Shown here in pieces: positions 1-14,090 of a DNA stretch of 64,000 nucleotides. Source of the DNA: Mycteria americana (Eukaryota; Chordata; Aves; Ciconiiformes; Ciconiidae). How positions within the stretch are numbered: position 1 is the stretch's first letter; every line of letters begins with the position of its first letter. The DNA is taken from NCBI RefSeq assembly GCF_035582795.1, contig NC_134370.1, positions 29,623,501 through 29,687,500 of the forward strand, in the 5' to 3' direction. The notes beneath the pieces were generated by a model. That model made no database searches. It saw only the letters and a list, made by a program, of their open reading frames with translations, and was not told the origin of the DNA. The position numbers and the translations under genes are program-made.

Positions 1-2731
1 ACATAGAAATGAATTATGTTACAAAGAATATTGTGCTTCCCAACCCATGGATACCGCAATTAAGCTCCTACTTTGTTTCCAAATCTATTTATAGTTCCTA
101 GATTATGTGAAGTCCTTATGAAATTGTTTAGTACCCATGGTTACCAAACACATTTCATAAACTAATACAATTCTAGTGCTGTGATAGATCAGCAATTTTT
201 TGTCTTTTCCTAGCAGTAGTTTTCTGGTACAAATCCTCACAGGTATAGACAATAAAATCCAAAAATATTTCCTGTGTTTGCAGTAAGCTGTATTTAACAT
301 TACTGTTTCTGCATGGCTTTACTGTCAGCATGGTACTGTGGCACTTTGGAAACATAAATAGTCTTGGCCTGCATTGTATTACAACGAAAATTGTAAGTCT
401 GTAGGACATACCATTTCTAAGTAGATGAGAAAGAGCTGAAAAGCCTTCATGACTAAATCTAAAATGGAAGCTGGACTTCAGCCACATAAAACTCCCTTTT
501 CGTTGTCCTTTTCTATTGAAAATGTAAGCAGACAGCAGCAACTGTTGCAGCTATAATAATTGTAGCGTTAGCGGTCCTGTGATATTTTCTTATTGTGGTA
601 GGATTCACACTTTCTTAATGTTTTGTTCTTTTCATCTGATGATTCAGGAAATGTGTGCAATTGAGGCAGGGATGTTGTGTCTTATGGCTTCTCTATGATA
701 TAAAGATAGGAGTATTCACCAAAGACTTTTACAGCTATGCATGATTCCCTGTGAAGGGAAGAAAACTGACGTAATTGGCATAATACACTGAAATTAAAGC
801 TATTATTTCTTGATCCTGTTGTTTCTTTTCTCTCCTTTTTAATACATTAAACCATTCTTTGTTTTTTCATTCATTCCTTTCCTCTTTTGACACCTCTGAT
901 GTGTATACCTCACACACACATACAAAAATTGTGTGATGCTCGCATGAGTTATAACAGAAAAAAATAATATTTACAAACTCTTAGTTTTATCTAGTCCTTC
1001 CCTGTTTTCCTCTAACAATCCCTTCATACGTGCTATGTATGTATCTAATTAAATCAAGTAGCAAAAGCCAACATGACACCCATATGTACGAGTAATTAGC
1101 AGGTACAGTCTGATTGCCATCAGAAGTGGGTAATGTTTCGGCACTAATGGGCCATTGCAATGAGTGGGCATTATAGTCTCAGCACTTCTGTTGTGTAATA
1201 ATGTCGTCCTGTGCATTTTCTGCTTTTCTTGCTGACAATAGCTTAAAGTAAAATCTCAGCTAAACCAGGTAATCCACCTGATCCAAATCTGCTCGCTACG
1301 GAAAAACAGTTGGGAAAAGGAAGTGTTTGGAGTAGTGTTAATATTTCAGAAGTATGTTTAAATCATCTAGGGCTTGTATTGTTTTCCACTCTAATCATGC
1401 TACTTGTTTTTAAACAAAAGCTTACAGGAATCCATTCAATTCACAGGAGAGCTACAAAACTAATGCGTATATTCATTCCTGTGAACTGTTTATTATATTA
1501 TTGCAATTCATCTCCCCCTTCACATTTGTGTATTATATGGTAAACAGAACAACTGGAAACATATCTGTAGTGCCTATTGCTCAAAACAGATTTCTGAAAG
1601 GGGATAAAAAAGTAACTAGTTCGTATGGAGCTTTATTTGTAGAACATAGGTTCTTGTTTCATTTTCTCACTCTCTCCTAAGCGGTACACAGGGACTGGTA
1701 GGTGCAGTGTTATTATTTATCAATGGATAAAAAATACCTTTCTGCTCACTTCTGTCAGCATTTATGCTGTCATCAGGGACTGGGAGACTGAGGTAAGCAG
1801 AGAGAGGTTCGTGGCCTGACAGGAGGCAGTAGCTGCTTCTGCCCCGGCTTGGCCGTCTTCACAGCCCGCCACATGCTGAGCCTCACCAGCAGCAGCTTCC
1901 CCTCCGCCTCGCGGCGTGGGGCTGGACCCCAGGTGGGGCGAGTTATGGTGCAATGGCTGTGCAGAGTGGCTTCCCATCAGGAACGACTAAACAAACACCC
2001 ACTCTGTGTGTGTAGCGTTGTTTAGGAAAGGAGAGACTATTTGATCATACGCTGCAAACCATATTATACCTGGAAAAAAGAGAATTTTCCCTTCTCTTTT
2101 TAGCCTGGCTACGAAGCTTAACAAACTTGGCGTAGCTAGAGCATGGAAAGTCTATCTGTGGGAGGACCGTATTAGGTGTCCTGAGATATAAGATGCCAAC
2201 AGCTATGAGCCTCATTCCTCATTTTATACCTGCCTTGGGAACAGCACGTGAAAGTGGACCAAAGCTGTTACCGTAAGAGAGTGTGAAATGCCTAAGCAGA
2301 GAGCAGGCAGCTGTTCAGAAAGTGAAATGCAGTGAAAATGGGTACGTCCAAATGACTATGTGATTGCACTGCATTCCTCATCCAGCCATGGACGAGCTCT
2401 AACGTGGGAAACGTGCAGCCACGTTTGACGAATTAGCACCCGCTAAGCCTGTCAAAGAGGCTGTGGCGAGGCGAACCGTGCTGAGGCTGGAAGGGCTGGG
2501 TCCCTCCTCTGCTTCCCCAGCTGCCACGGCGTGATGCCTCCAGCCCACGTCAGTGCAGCCAGGCTCCCAAATCACTGCTAACTCTGTCCCTGAGCGGGCC
2601 CAGCGTGCTAACACACTCTGTGACAGCTGATGCACAGTTTAGGAAACTGCTCTTTCCTGCCTCCCAGCTACGTCTTGTTTCTTCATGAACTCCAAGTTAT
2701 CCCAAACTGGAACACGTTTGAGCAAATGCTT

Positions 2732-2875
2732 AGGATACGTAAATCCAGGACCATACTAAGGAGACAGTATTTGTGATCTAAGCCTCAATATACTGTTGAC
2801 AATAGGATATGTAGATCCAGGACCATACTAAGGTGACAGTATTCGTGATCCAAGCCTCAGTATACTGTTGACAAT
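2732..2875 (+). repeat. Tandem duplication, two 72-bp units
   Basis: Units 2732-2803 and 2804-2875 are aligned end to end, each running from AGGATAYGTARATCCAGGAC to TACTGTTGACAAT, with only a handful of differences. They contain no gene I recognise; the minus-strand reading frame across them is probably incidental. Confidence 0.92.
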
Positions 2876-5800
2876 CTGATCTCGGCATCTGTTGTGTGAG
2901 ATAATTGGTGTGTCTTGGCTTTGTGTCTAGTGTTAGGCTGAGCAGAAAGATGAACACAGTGTGCAGATTAAGGTTAAGACAAGAACAACGTTTCCTTGAA
3001 TGTCGCTGGAAGTAAGTTTGTCCGCAGCATGATCTTGCAAATGTGATGTGTCTCCCCATGAATCGTTTACTCTTTTTCTTCCAGATACTCATAAGTTCCG
3101 TGTCATTTTGTTTCTTTGTCATTTATGTGGAAATATATGTCATCACACTGTTCACAGTCTCTGGACACAGTTCTTATTGACCATCACTGTCATCTGGACC
3201 ACGTGAGATCACTCCCATTACGGACTTAGATGACCGAACTCTTTTAACATACATCATTTGATCTGTCTATCTAGAATGTGGCATGAGTAATTTTGACTAC
3301 ATTGAGCGTGAATAAAGCTATACTTATAATGACAGGGCAGTAGAATAAACAGCAGGAAAAACAGATATTAGAGAAAACAGATAATTGTTTGGAAGAAAAG
3401 TGAATGATGCCCACTTTGAATATTAGATTTTGGATTTATGGTGATATATGGTTTAAAATCCATGTGGTTTTGGTGTAACTTGCAAGTGAAAAAACTAGTT
3501 TTGATATTAAAGACCTATCTGTGGACTTTGTTTAAGTTGTGCTATGGATAACAGCAGGAACATCTCTGTTTAAGTGCAAAAGTGATCACAGAAAACCTTT
3601 TCATAACTGTGAGTTTTAATCGTAAGGGTTTTTTTAATATGTCACCTGCTCTTCTGTGAAATGTTGCTGTCCGTGTCGATACTGATGAAGGCCAGTCCAC
3701 TTTCAAAGTAAAGAATAACTGAGAGAATTTACTAAAATTTTGAAACTGAACATATTGGAGTCTCAGTTAACTTCTTCCTTTTGTCTTGTCACAAGCAGTG
3801 AGATAATGGGCATCGATACCTGTGATTTGAACTGAACATTTTAGCTTCAGATTTCAGCATTTTATGAAAGGAAGAATACTTGCCTTATTGTGATTCTCAC
3901 AATTCTTAAAGTAATTCTTGAGACACTTGCTCAGATGCAATTTCTACAGTGGTAACTGAGGTTTTGTGAATTACTTGCAAACTGATCTAAAGTTCTTGAA
4001 TCTTTTTTTAATTTTCAATAGTGATTATTCTCCCTCCCTCCCTCCTTCTCTCGTTTTTTCTTCACCCCTCTCTCCCTCCCATCCTCCAAAGGTAAGTTCA
4101 TTTTAAAGTCAAGTTTTCCCAGCTATGTGGTGGGGAGGATGAATCCTAAAACACTAACTAGTTTAGACCTGCTCTCTACATTTTTAATGGGCTCACTGCA
4201 CAGCACATATACAGCAAAAGAGACTCTGCATCAGCTGTAACAGAATTCAGGTTGAGTAAGCATATTGTACTTTTTGGCAAAATGATGTTTCTCCCTCCTC
4301 CTTTTTTCTCACTCTACAGTCTCTCTTTTTTTCTTTCTTTTTTTTTTTTTTTACAGTCTGTATGCTCTTTGTTTCACTTTTTCCCCCATTTTATATTCTC
4401 CTGAGTGGGATTTGATCCCAGTAGAGCTGGGGTTCAAGCTGATCTTTTAGAAGCAGAATTTGACTGGGTTATGCATTAATAACAGTAAGTGCATTCATCT
4501 CTTATTAAATATTCCCATATTTAAAGTGAAAATCTTAATTTTGCTTTAGAAGATGCTACTAATACTTCTGTAACTTCATGTTTAATAAGAAAAAAGAAGA
4601 AAAAGACCTAGCAACTTGCTTTTTAATTCTATAGATCTAAGCAGTTTCATACTGTAAATCATACTGCATAATACTACAATTTCACACTATAAATCTGTAA
4701 ATCGTAAATTATTAATGTAGCCTGTAGCTACATGACTGTGTGCAACAATCACATTTTTCTAAGTTTTTCCTGTAATAATTTAAATCTTCTTTTAGGGTTT
4801 GGTACTACAGATTGTGTTGACAATGATTTGGTAAAAGGCTCTCTTCTTTCTGGTTTGAAACAATGTGGTCAAAAGCAGAGCTGTACAAGTGGGCTGTGCT
4901 AACAGAGGGTGTATATGATGGTCTGTGGATGATGATAATGGCTTGATGCACTGTCCTTGCAGGATTCGCTTAGTTATTTTATTTTTGCCTTTTACAGGAT
5001 TTTCAGTTAAAGGATTATGTACGCCCTTCCACTGGAAGTGTTAAGTGTTGATCAAGTCAATGAAGTGTTGCAGCCTCTACGTGTGGCAGAGCATGGTCTT
5101 GGACATCATCAGCAAAGAATGTGAGCTCCTCCCAGAAGTGAAGTAACTTGCTTTCCAACCATGAAAATGCAAGGTTGGTAGTAGAAGAGGGGAACTATGA
5201 AAAATCACCAAAATGCAGGTGCATTGCAATAAAACCTGAGCGAACAGATGGGATTTTACTTAAATTCTGATGGCACTGTTCATTTCTCTGTCTGGCAGAA
5301 TATACTCGGGACACATCTTTTTAGTTCTATTACTAATTTTTAACCACTTTTAATTACGATTAGATTGGATCATCACTGATGTAAATAAATCAAGCTCGCT
5401 GTCCCAGTGAATACAGTGAAGATGCCCAAACTTCTGTGGGCTAGAATCAATACTGAGGGGAGTTGTGCAAATTAACGGTAATGGATTAGGACTAAGAATA
5501 ATTCAACAGTAAGGAATGTTCCTATTTCATTATGTGTGTGTTTTATGAAATCACTAGGTGAAATTAATTGCTTGCTCTGAAATCAGTAGGAGGTTTGTTT
5601 TTGACTTTAATGGCAGTGGATTTCACCCATTACATTCTACAGCTTTTGAAATCAAAAGGGAAAAGACAGAACACAAACTTGTTCTTATTTTTTATTAAAA
5701 CTGTCCCTCAGAAATTGCTGACCAGCATGTATCTCTTGGAAGGATGGTGGACGTATCTGCAGATGCAGGTGCACTGCAGGTTTGTCCATCAGTTTTTAGT

Positions 5801-7359
5801 GCTCTCTGTGAATAGTGGTTTCATCTTCCTTTTCTCTGGGGTCTCAACATGCCATTTATCAGACAAGCATGATCCTTATCTCTTCTTGGCAGAAGACATC
5901 ATATTTCTATCACTCATGTAAGACTGTAACAACCTCCAGCATGCTCCCGAGACCGTGTCCTCTATTTACAGTTTTTAAATGAGCTGACTTGAATGCTTTT
6001 TTAATTTATTGTTGTGTTGTCAGCAGGTTAATTATTGCCTTCTCATTGTTGTCCATGCCACTGTAGTCATTTATTTTAAAGGGTTGAGGTCATTCTGCTA
6101 TTTACACAAAGCTTCTGAAGAAATCATATTGCAGTATAAGCAGGGTTTCAGAAGCATTTAATCCTTCCTTTTGCAGTAGTTTCATCTATCTTTTTAATTT
6201 TATAATTGATGTCATCACTTTTGCAAGAGGTTAGTTGCTATTCTAACAGAGTCTTTTATTGCACTGTCTTGTCATTGTAAGTCTTCATGCTGTCAGATGC
6301 TAATCTTCCTGTCCTGAAAGCTTCCCACCATCTGAGATATTAACTGCATGTTTTACATCCCAGATATATTTATATTAACTATACTATATGTATTGTTAAA
6401 GATCTGGACAGATATTTGTCTGGCATCTCTTAAGCCTGCAGGAAAAAATGTGCCAAAGAGGAAAGTATTTCAGTGAGAACGGGTACATGTTTCTTCTTAA
6501 ATCAAATTTTTAGTAATTTGTCATTAGCTGTCTCAGCACATGCAAAACTTTTTCCTGACAGGAAGTCTCCCTAAAGAAGGCTTCCTCACTTTGTTGTAGC
6601 CTCAATTCTTTTACAACACTGGCTGTGTCTTCTATATTACACTGCCAAAATGTTTGATAGCAGAAAGGATTTTATTTCAAGGTTTTATCTATTTTTGGCG
6701 TAAAGCATTCTTTAAGTGGTATCATCTAGCCATTACAGGAAGCAGGTGTTTCCTCTGTTACTATCCATGTGAAGTGCACATACACTATCAAGTGCACTCA
6801 GAATCGCCTAGGATAGAAACACAGACTGACGTTAGGGGAGAGTTTGCGTGTCGGACATAGGATGCACACCTGGTTGGTGATGGTTTCATAGCTCCAGTCT
6901 CAGAAGACTGAGCAGTCAGTCTCCTGAACTGAGCAGATCATTACAGCACCTTTTATAAGACCAGTCTTTTGGGATCCTAGACTTCAGTTGTTAATTTCTC
7001 TCCCTCTAATTTCCTGGCGAGTGATGATGAAGGTGCAATTCGTCTCTTAGTCAAGAGACACCCTCCTACATAAATACAATTATACTGGGAAATTTCAGTA
7101 TATATTCAATCAATATGAATCGGATTTTAACCTACTGTGTTTTTTTAATTTGCCATGCCACATGGTCTTACAAGTGCCAGGGCTCTTTCGTAAGCAGACT
7201 GAAAGGAATTTAATCTCATTTTAAGTTGCAGCTCCACACAATTTAAAAGTCTATACCAGTTTCTCATATTCCTCTCCCCAGCCAGGATTTAATCAGTATT
7301 TCATTCTAAAATGAAATTGAACATAATTCTGAAATATGATTTGGGATACAGTTTATAGG

Positions 7360-7452
7360 GGTGTATGTATGCGTGTGTGTGTCTGTGTGTACATGCATGT
7401 GTACATATGCAAGCATTTATACAAGCATTTATACATACAAGCATTTATATGT
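7360..7452 (+). repeat. TG-rich microsatellite with CAAGCATTTATA units
   Basis: An impure (TG)n stretch passes into three copies of CAAGCATTTATA(C/T). Simple-sequence DNA; the reading frames across it are not genes. Confidence 0.85.
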
Positions 7453-9847
7453 ATAAAATAATGCTTGGTAGAATGGTCATCTTTTGTTTGTTTGGAAAGA
7501 TTTTTTTCCTCTTGCACAGAATTATTTTTCTCTGTATTGATTTTTTGGTTCCTGCAATTTTACTACCATAAACCTGAAAGCTTTACACAGTTATTATTCC
7601 AAGGGCTTTTACTATTACACTCGACATCTAGTGTCACACAGGATTGGATCCTTTTTCCTGTTGATTTGTTCTACAGAACAATTCTAAACCTCTCATTTTG
7701 TAAAATGGCAATTGATTCCAGAGGAAGAGAGTAATGTTGCAAATACAGAATTACAACTTCACTCCTGGCTTAGGCAGTAGAAGAAACTGGATTCAAGGGG
7801 TCTATGGGTTTTCATACACGTACAAATATCTAACACTGAACAAAGAAAAAGCAAAGGAGAGGACTGTCCAAGTTCATTTCTTTTTCTGTAAATATCCTCT
7901 TTTCTTTTTGAAGCTTGTTGCAGTGAGAAGGCTCCACTTTAATTATAGTGAGCTATAATATAGTTTCTAATCAGTCTGAAAGGCATAAAGCATCCCAGAC
8001 ACACAGGCTGCCCAGAGGAAGCCAAGCAAGTGTCAAACTGAGGTTCCTCTTTAAGAGTTAAGGAGATTATATGCTGCTGTAGAAGCCCACTGTGCAATTA
8101 CTTCACTTTCATAGTCACAGATTGCAACTGAAATCCTTCTATCTGATAGTATTTGATGAAGCATTTAACATTTTGAATCACAGTGGGCTAATACAGTTCA
8201 GAATTAATCTCGAATATTTTAACTGAATGAAATGCGTCTGAGAATTTTTTGTCTCAATATACCATGCTTTTTTACTTTAAGAAAATCTCAGGCACTTTAA
8301 AAATATAGTATTGAAAACTCCATATGCTGCTAGAGATTCTATAGAATATTAAAAAAAAAAAATACTTTCCTTGGTGGCTTTGGCCATTCCTTTCTCATCA
8401 TGAAGTATGTATTAGCTCTTTGAGGTAGCTGAGCAGTCCTATTGTCCTGGGCACTGAAAAGCATAAAATCACTGGCAATCACTTTGCCATTGTATTTGAA
8501 GATTAAAGGACAGGACCTAACAAATGAGGCAGACCTTGAGCCAGAAGATGAGGTAGCATCAGATAATGCAGCTAAACAGTATGTTTAGCACAGATTAGCT
8601 GTGAATGAATTCTCAGCCAGTCATCCCTTTGCCAACCTGTTTGCCAAGGAAAGGTCTTGATTTATCTTTCAGGTAGTATTGATTTTTATTTTAAATCTTG
8701 AATTACTTTTTTTTATTCAGTTTCAATTAAGATTTGCTATGGTCTTGTATGCTTCCAGGAATGCATAAAGAGCATATTGTGCCTTAGAAAACTCTACCTG
8801 GACGCCTACTTCTGTGGTTGTTCTCTTTACTCCTGTCCTGCCACCTGAATGACCTGATCCTGGCAGCACATATTTTTATCAATTTATCAACTTTCTAGTG
8901 TAAAATGCAGTGTATAAGGATTTATGTGAAGGTCTTGAGATGACTCAACTATTGGCTTGCATCTCTGCAGCAGAAGGCTGTGGTTTCCATTTCCACTTCA
9001 TGTACTAGGCTCATACCCAATGCTTGGCACTGTATTTCAGTGAGAGGGGGTGTTTCATTGTGGAAGATGTCATCCTGAAGATGACATGATGAACTCAGCT
9101 CTATTGTTTCTCCATCTGGAAATGAAAACCCCAAGGAACACTTCAGAAAGAGCAGGAGCTTAGCTTAGGGCCCCGCCAAACGTTCCTAAAATCATTGCTG
9201 TGGCAATGTGTGTGTGAGATGTTCAGTACATGACAACCGTGTTTCTGCCTGAAGAGTTTTTGCAGCATCACTGTCTACATCGTTTTCATCAGTGCACTGC
9301 ATCTGTTGTGCCATTTGTAAAACACTCAGACTTCTATTAGCAGAGCAGAAATTTTTCTTCTGTGCGAGTGACAGCAATTGTAACAAGTCAGCTTTGCTGC
9401 TGCCTCCTCTTCCTACCTCTGAGAGGCATATTCTTCCTGTTGCTGCAGCTGTAGGGTAAAAGGCAGTTGTAGAAGTCACCAGTGGAGCATTTAAATGCAT
9501 CTGCCAAGGGAAATGCTCTAGCTGATTGCATATTTTTCAGTGATATGGAGACAGAAATTCTTAATTATGGTCCATGATGGAGGCAGTCACAAGGGGCCAA
9601 TATTGACAGTTTATAAAGGTCTTTACTAAAGGAGCTTGACGTATCTAGGGAAAATAGAAGATTTTTAGTTCATTAGGATATTCTGCTTTTAATCTGCACT
9701 TAAAAAAAATTCTTTATCTTCCTGAAGTCTACATAGTGGATGTCATCTGTGTCTGTCCATCTAACTCCTTGTTACCACAGCTTTTCTGTACTTCTCTGTA
9801 ATCTCATTACAGCTTTCTGCTCTTGTTTCCTTCCTCTCCTCTTCAGA

Positions 9848-9873
9848 GGAAGAAAGAAAGAAAGAAAGAAGAA
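9848..9873 (+). repeat. (GAAA)n microsatellite
   Basis: About six AGAA units interrupted near the end. Confidence 0.85.
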
Positions 9874-12800
9874 ATCTTTCAAGCCCTTTCTCCCAAAGAG
9901 TTTGCTGCTTTTTCCTTTGGTTGGAGAAACATGGAAAATGCTTGACCCTACCTATGAAAACTGTGATAGCCAGAGGCCAGACTTCAGCCCTATGTTTTCA
10001 TGCTCTTCAACAGGGAACATGCTGATGAACCTGCACAGGTCTAGTCATAGCCCATTAATGAGCTCATTCTCACCCAGTGAACTGATAGTAGGCTTCAGAT
10101 GGATTTGGGGTTAAGTATACACAAGGAAAATGCTTCTGTTTGTTCTGTTCTCTTTAGGCTGGGCCATTGATATTATTCTGTACAATATTTAGCACAGTAG
10201 CTTTTCATACATTGAGGTCAGAACTTACTCCCCTTAATCCTGAAATTATTATGTGATCATTCCAAGATAATCTTTTGCAAATGCCTTTCTATCTCTCTAC
10301 TTTCTAGTAGTCTAAATGCTATTAAGAGACCTTATTGCAAACTTTTTCCCTAGGTGGCTGTAGGACCTAAAAAACCATCAAGTTTGCAATTTCTTGCAAG
10401 TTGTGAAAGAAAAAAGAACAAACCCATTTATGTTTTGATTGGTCTGGGGTTTTTTGGTTGGTTTTTTTTAGTTTCCTTTAGAAGTCTGCTTAGGAACTAT
10501 AGAAAATCAAAGCTGTAATTATATGTGAAGTCTTGCATCATGCATCAACATGACCTGATTGGAAAATATTCAGAGTGTAATTTGGATGCTGATAGTGTTA
10601 AAAAAAAAATAAAAAAATTAAGAAACCCTAAGCCACCGAAGCCCCAGACTCATATCCATAAAGCCCACAGATGAGAAAGGATTCTCTCTCTCAGTTTTAA
10701 GTAATCTAAGGCAGTGTGGCTTCTCTTCAAAAGTGATTTAAGCACTTGCATATAAGATCTTCTTTAAGTCCAAATCTGTCTTTTCTAAGACACAATGGAG
10801 CACCTTACCTAAAAGCTGTAGGGCCCTGTATTATTGTTCCATTGGTGCTTTCTGAAACTGCCTTTATCCTGTAAGTATTCTTACTAGACTGTTTCTACTT
10901 TTAATTTATTTCTAATAGGTAATAATGAACACTTGTCTGTGAATGTGCATAGGTTTTATGTAAACAGCACTAAAGTTTGCATCAATGAGTTCCTATAAAC
11001 TAGTCTTTCTTCTAAGTTTTTTAATATCGTGGCCTTCAGTGACTATGGAAATAACTAGCAAGCACCTATTTTTCTGGTGGTATGACATTCTTCCATTTAC
11101 ACTTGGAAGTATATGGGCACGGACAGCTGAGAAAATACTAAGAGGAAAATGAGATGTCAGAAAGCTCTCAGGTTAAAACACTGGTTGTCATCTGGCGTGA
11201 CGAGTAACTAGAGTTTAACCCAGAAGTGTGTTGTTTTCTGTTACGTATATCCATATATATTTAAAAATACAGTGTTTTTCAGTGTTTTCTCAGTTTCTGA
11301 CTGTTCAGTGTTGTAGAGTCAGAATTATTACAGGCAGCACAAATTATTAATAAATGGACAGTTAGTCTTATTCCAGCATGTTTAGAAATGTAAGAAAATA
11401 ACCAGAAATGATGACCAAGAACAGTGGGACAAACTTGAGTTTAAATAGCTTAAGCAGCTTTGCTAGTGTACAGAACTCCAAGTCTGTTCTGGGTTTATGA
11501 TCCCTGTGGGCTGAGGCATTGGAGAGTGCTGTCTGACCCTTCTTGCAACTAGAGTTTTGCTGCTCCGCCTAGTCAAATATGATCATTGGTCCTGTTCAGA
11601 ATTATGTATAGGGATCACATTGGCATTGCGTAATGAAAATAGTTTTGAGGGCAAATGTCAGGCTGCTGGATACTCTCATGCATTTATACCGTAGCAAATG
11701 CAAATATTCTCAGCACAGTATGGCATGTTTCTAGTCTCTCCCTATACAAAAACGCAGAGTTTTAATGCTTTCCTGGGACTTATCTCAACCTACAGCTGAC
11801 CAGCGTGCCAAACTTCTTCAGTTACTCCCTAGGTTTCACAGAAATTCAATTAAAAATTATCTTCTAGGTAAATTAGATATTAGGCAGTAGTGACACCTCA
11901 TTATACTACAAATATTCTGTGAAGGGGTTGGTTAGGCTTTTTGAGCCATGGTATCTTTGCATATTACAGTGAGTGATGCCAGTAACCGGGACTAGGGGCA
12001 GCACAGTGTGAGGTACCAGCCTTGCTGATATCAGTGGAAAATTTGCCTGCTCCTCCCTTCACCACAAATCTAATTTTAAAGAGCAATCAAAAATGCACTT
12101 TAAAGGTGTATTACGATTAGGATACTAGTATCCTAGGCAGGGGATACCAGGGTCATACCAAGGATACCATCATGTTCTAAACCCCTAGTATTCACAACCT
12201 CCTGGTAGTCACTTTGGAGAGCTGAATCTTCTCTGTGTCTGAGCTCAGAAATAGCTCTTGATGGAAGTTTGTAGAAAATCAGTTCTGAAAAGTATTGGCA
12301 AGTGAGAAAAAATAAGTTATTTAGTATCATGAAGAACATCTTGCATCTTTACAGTATAAATGTTCAAGTAATACCATTTTTGTCCCTTCAGTTCTCATGA
12401 CACAAAACTCAGTCGAAAACCCTAAATTAAATTTGTCTTACAGTCCACAGAAATAAGAGAGCAGGCATCTTTAAGAGAGTCTCATGTGTGAGCAAAGTTG
12501 CATATAAAATAGGCTGCTGTTAGGGAATTTAAGTAGTTTTCTTCTTTAAGAAAAATATGGCAGTTAGATGCTCTGCCAAACTTTTAGTGGTTTAAAACAC
12601 GAAGATCTCTACAGAGATCTGGAAAGAAGCCACTTTGGAACATGATTTTTATCAACAGGGATTAGAAAGAATGATCAAAACAAATTTGAAGTTTTAATAA
12701 ACAAACAAGTTTTCATCTTCATTGCTTACGTTACTGTTTCCCTCTGTTATGTTATGCAGGTATTACTAGATTGCAGGTAGCAGATGGGATTCTTGTTCTT

Positions 12801-14003
12801 CATTAGACTTTAATATCACTTCATATATATTTAAAATTTATAACAGGTCTCATGAATTCAAATGAGATGTTACAGTCCACAGATACAACTGCAATAACAG
12901 TTATACAGCTTTTAGAAAATAGCCAACCCCAGGTGTTGACTCATGAATATTTATACACATCAGTCATCATGGAAGCAAAATACAATTTGGACCTGATCCT
13001 ATTCCCAGTAAAATGGATAAAAAACACCCAGTACTAGAAACGATCCTTTAAAAGACGTCTGAGAAAAAATAATAATAATTCTTCCCCATCCCTATGTCTT
13101 TCCCCAAAAAATGGGATGGGGGGAGGGATCAGAAAATGAAAACATGACACAGTATTTTTTTTTAATTCTTGAGAGGGTACATATTTTTCCTAAATTTGGC
13201 ATAAATTCTTATCTTAAGACATGTAAACAAACTCTTTTTTACACACAAAAATTTTAAATTGTGTCACAATTTTTGAACTTAAGCAAATATTCTTTGCATG
13301 CTAAATTTCATTAATTAAAGTAATTTTTATGATGCCTGTGGAAGTAAAAGTATACATAATTTTTTTTAAGTCAGTAAAGATTTTATTTTAGTTTTATATA
13401 ACTAGAATGCAGCCAAATGGATTTTTCTCACTTAAAAAACCACTCATTTGAACCTGGAAAGTTTCAATTCCAAATACAATTTTTGAAATGTTCTAGGAAA
13501 AAAAAGAGTCTGTAATTGAAATAAGATAAAAATAAATACCCATTAAAGTATGAGCTGTAGGCTAGATTCTGATTTTATTTACACCCTTGTAGATACTAGG
13601 ATATTTCCATAAAGTAAGTAATATTGCTAGAGATTTATCTCATGGCACTGAGACCAATATCATGCACATGAATGTCTGACAGAGCAGAGGTGAGATGTAG
13701 GAATTTTTATCCATTGAGAAAGCCAGGCAGTTCAACAGATCAGGAAAACAGGACCAAAACCAGACTTTGTATGGAGCTTACATTTTCACTCTTTCCTCAT
13801 TTCTACATTTTTGTCCTGAAAACAAAACTCCATGAACCAAGGAGACAGCAAAAAGGGTTGGAGAAAGTGCTTGTGGCAATAAAAACACATGAAACTACAT
13901 AAAAATAAATGAGGTACATTTTATATCAGTTTAGAATGTAAATAAAAAACTTGTGAAAGATGATTAATTGCTTAGAAAGACACAAATCTCTTCTTTTTTC
14001 TAG

Positions 14004-14090
14004 TGACTATGGATGATGGGGGAACTCGTGCAGAACTGGTGACTGTTCTACTCCTCTTTCCAGTAGTCCATCATTTTCCTGCATTGGCAG
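14004..14090 (+). other. Candidate signal-peptide exon of an unknown gene
   Basis: A strong acceptor (TCTTCTTTTTTCTAG) and a strong donor (GGCAG|GTAAGA) bound 87 bases. ATG at 14009 opens 27 codons reading MDDGGTRAELVTVLLLFPVV then HHFPALA, ending in phase 1: a charged start, a hydrophobic core and an ALA signal-cleavage-like end. I do not recognise the protein. A possible partner in compatible phase is at 17559-17628. Chance matches of this quality do occur in non-coding DNA, so the call stays modest. Confidence 0.35.

Larger units (their letters stand above)
1..14003. other. Non-coding stretch, no gene recognised
   Basis: AT-rich DNA whose open frames are short and lack family motifs. Two GC-richer patches stand out (about 1820-1975 and 2395-2640) but give no recognisable protein or splice structure. 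A T-run and CT-rich tract lies at 4030-4080 and 4320-4352, and the 72-bp duplication and TG repeat are listed separately. It could be intergenic or a long intron. Confidence 0.6.

Noticed and set aside
1762..2635. Minus-strand open frames rich in Ala, Gly and Pro in two GC-rich patches
   Set aside because: Composition explains the frames. There is no domain, no splice pattern, and no methionine with context.
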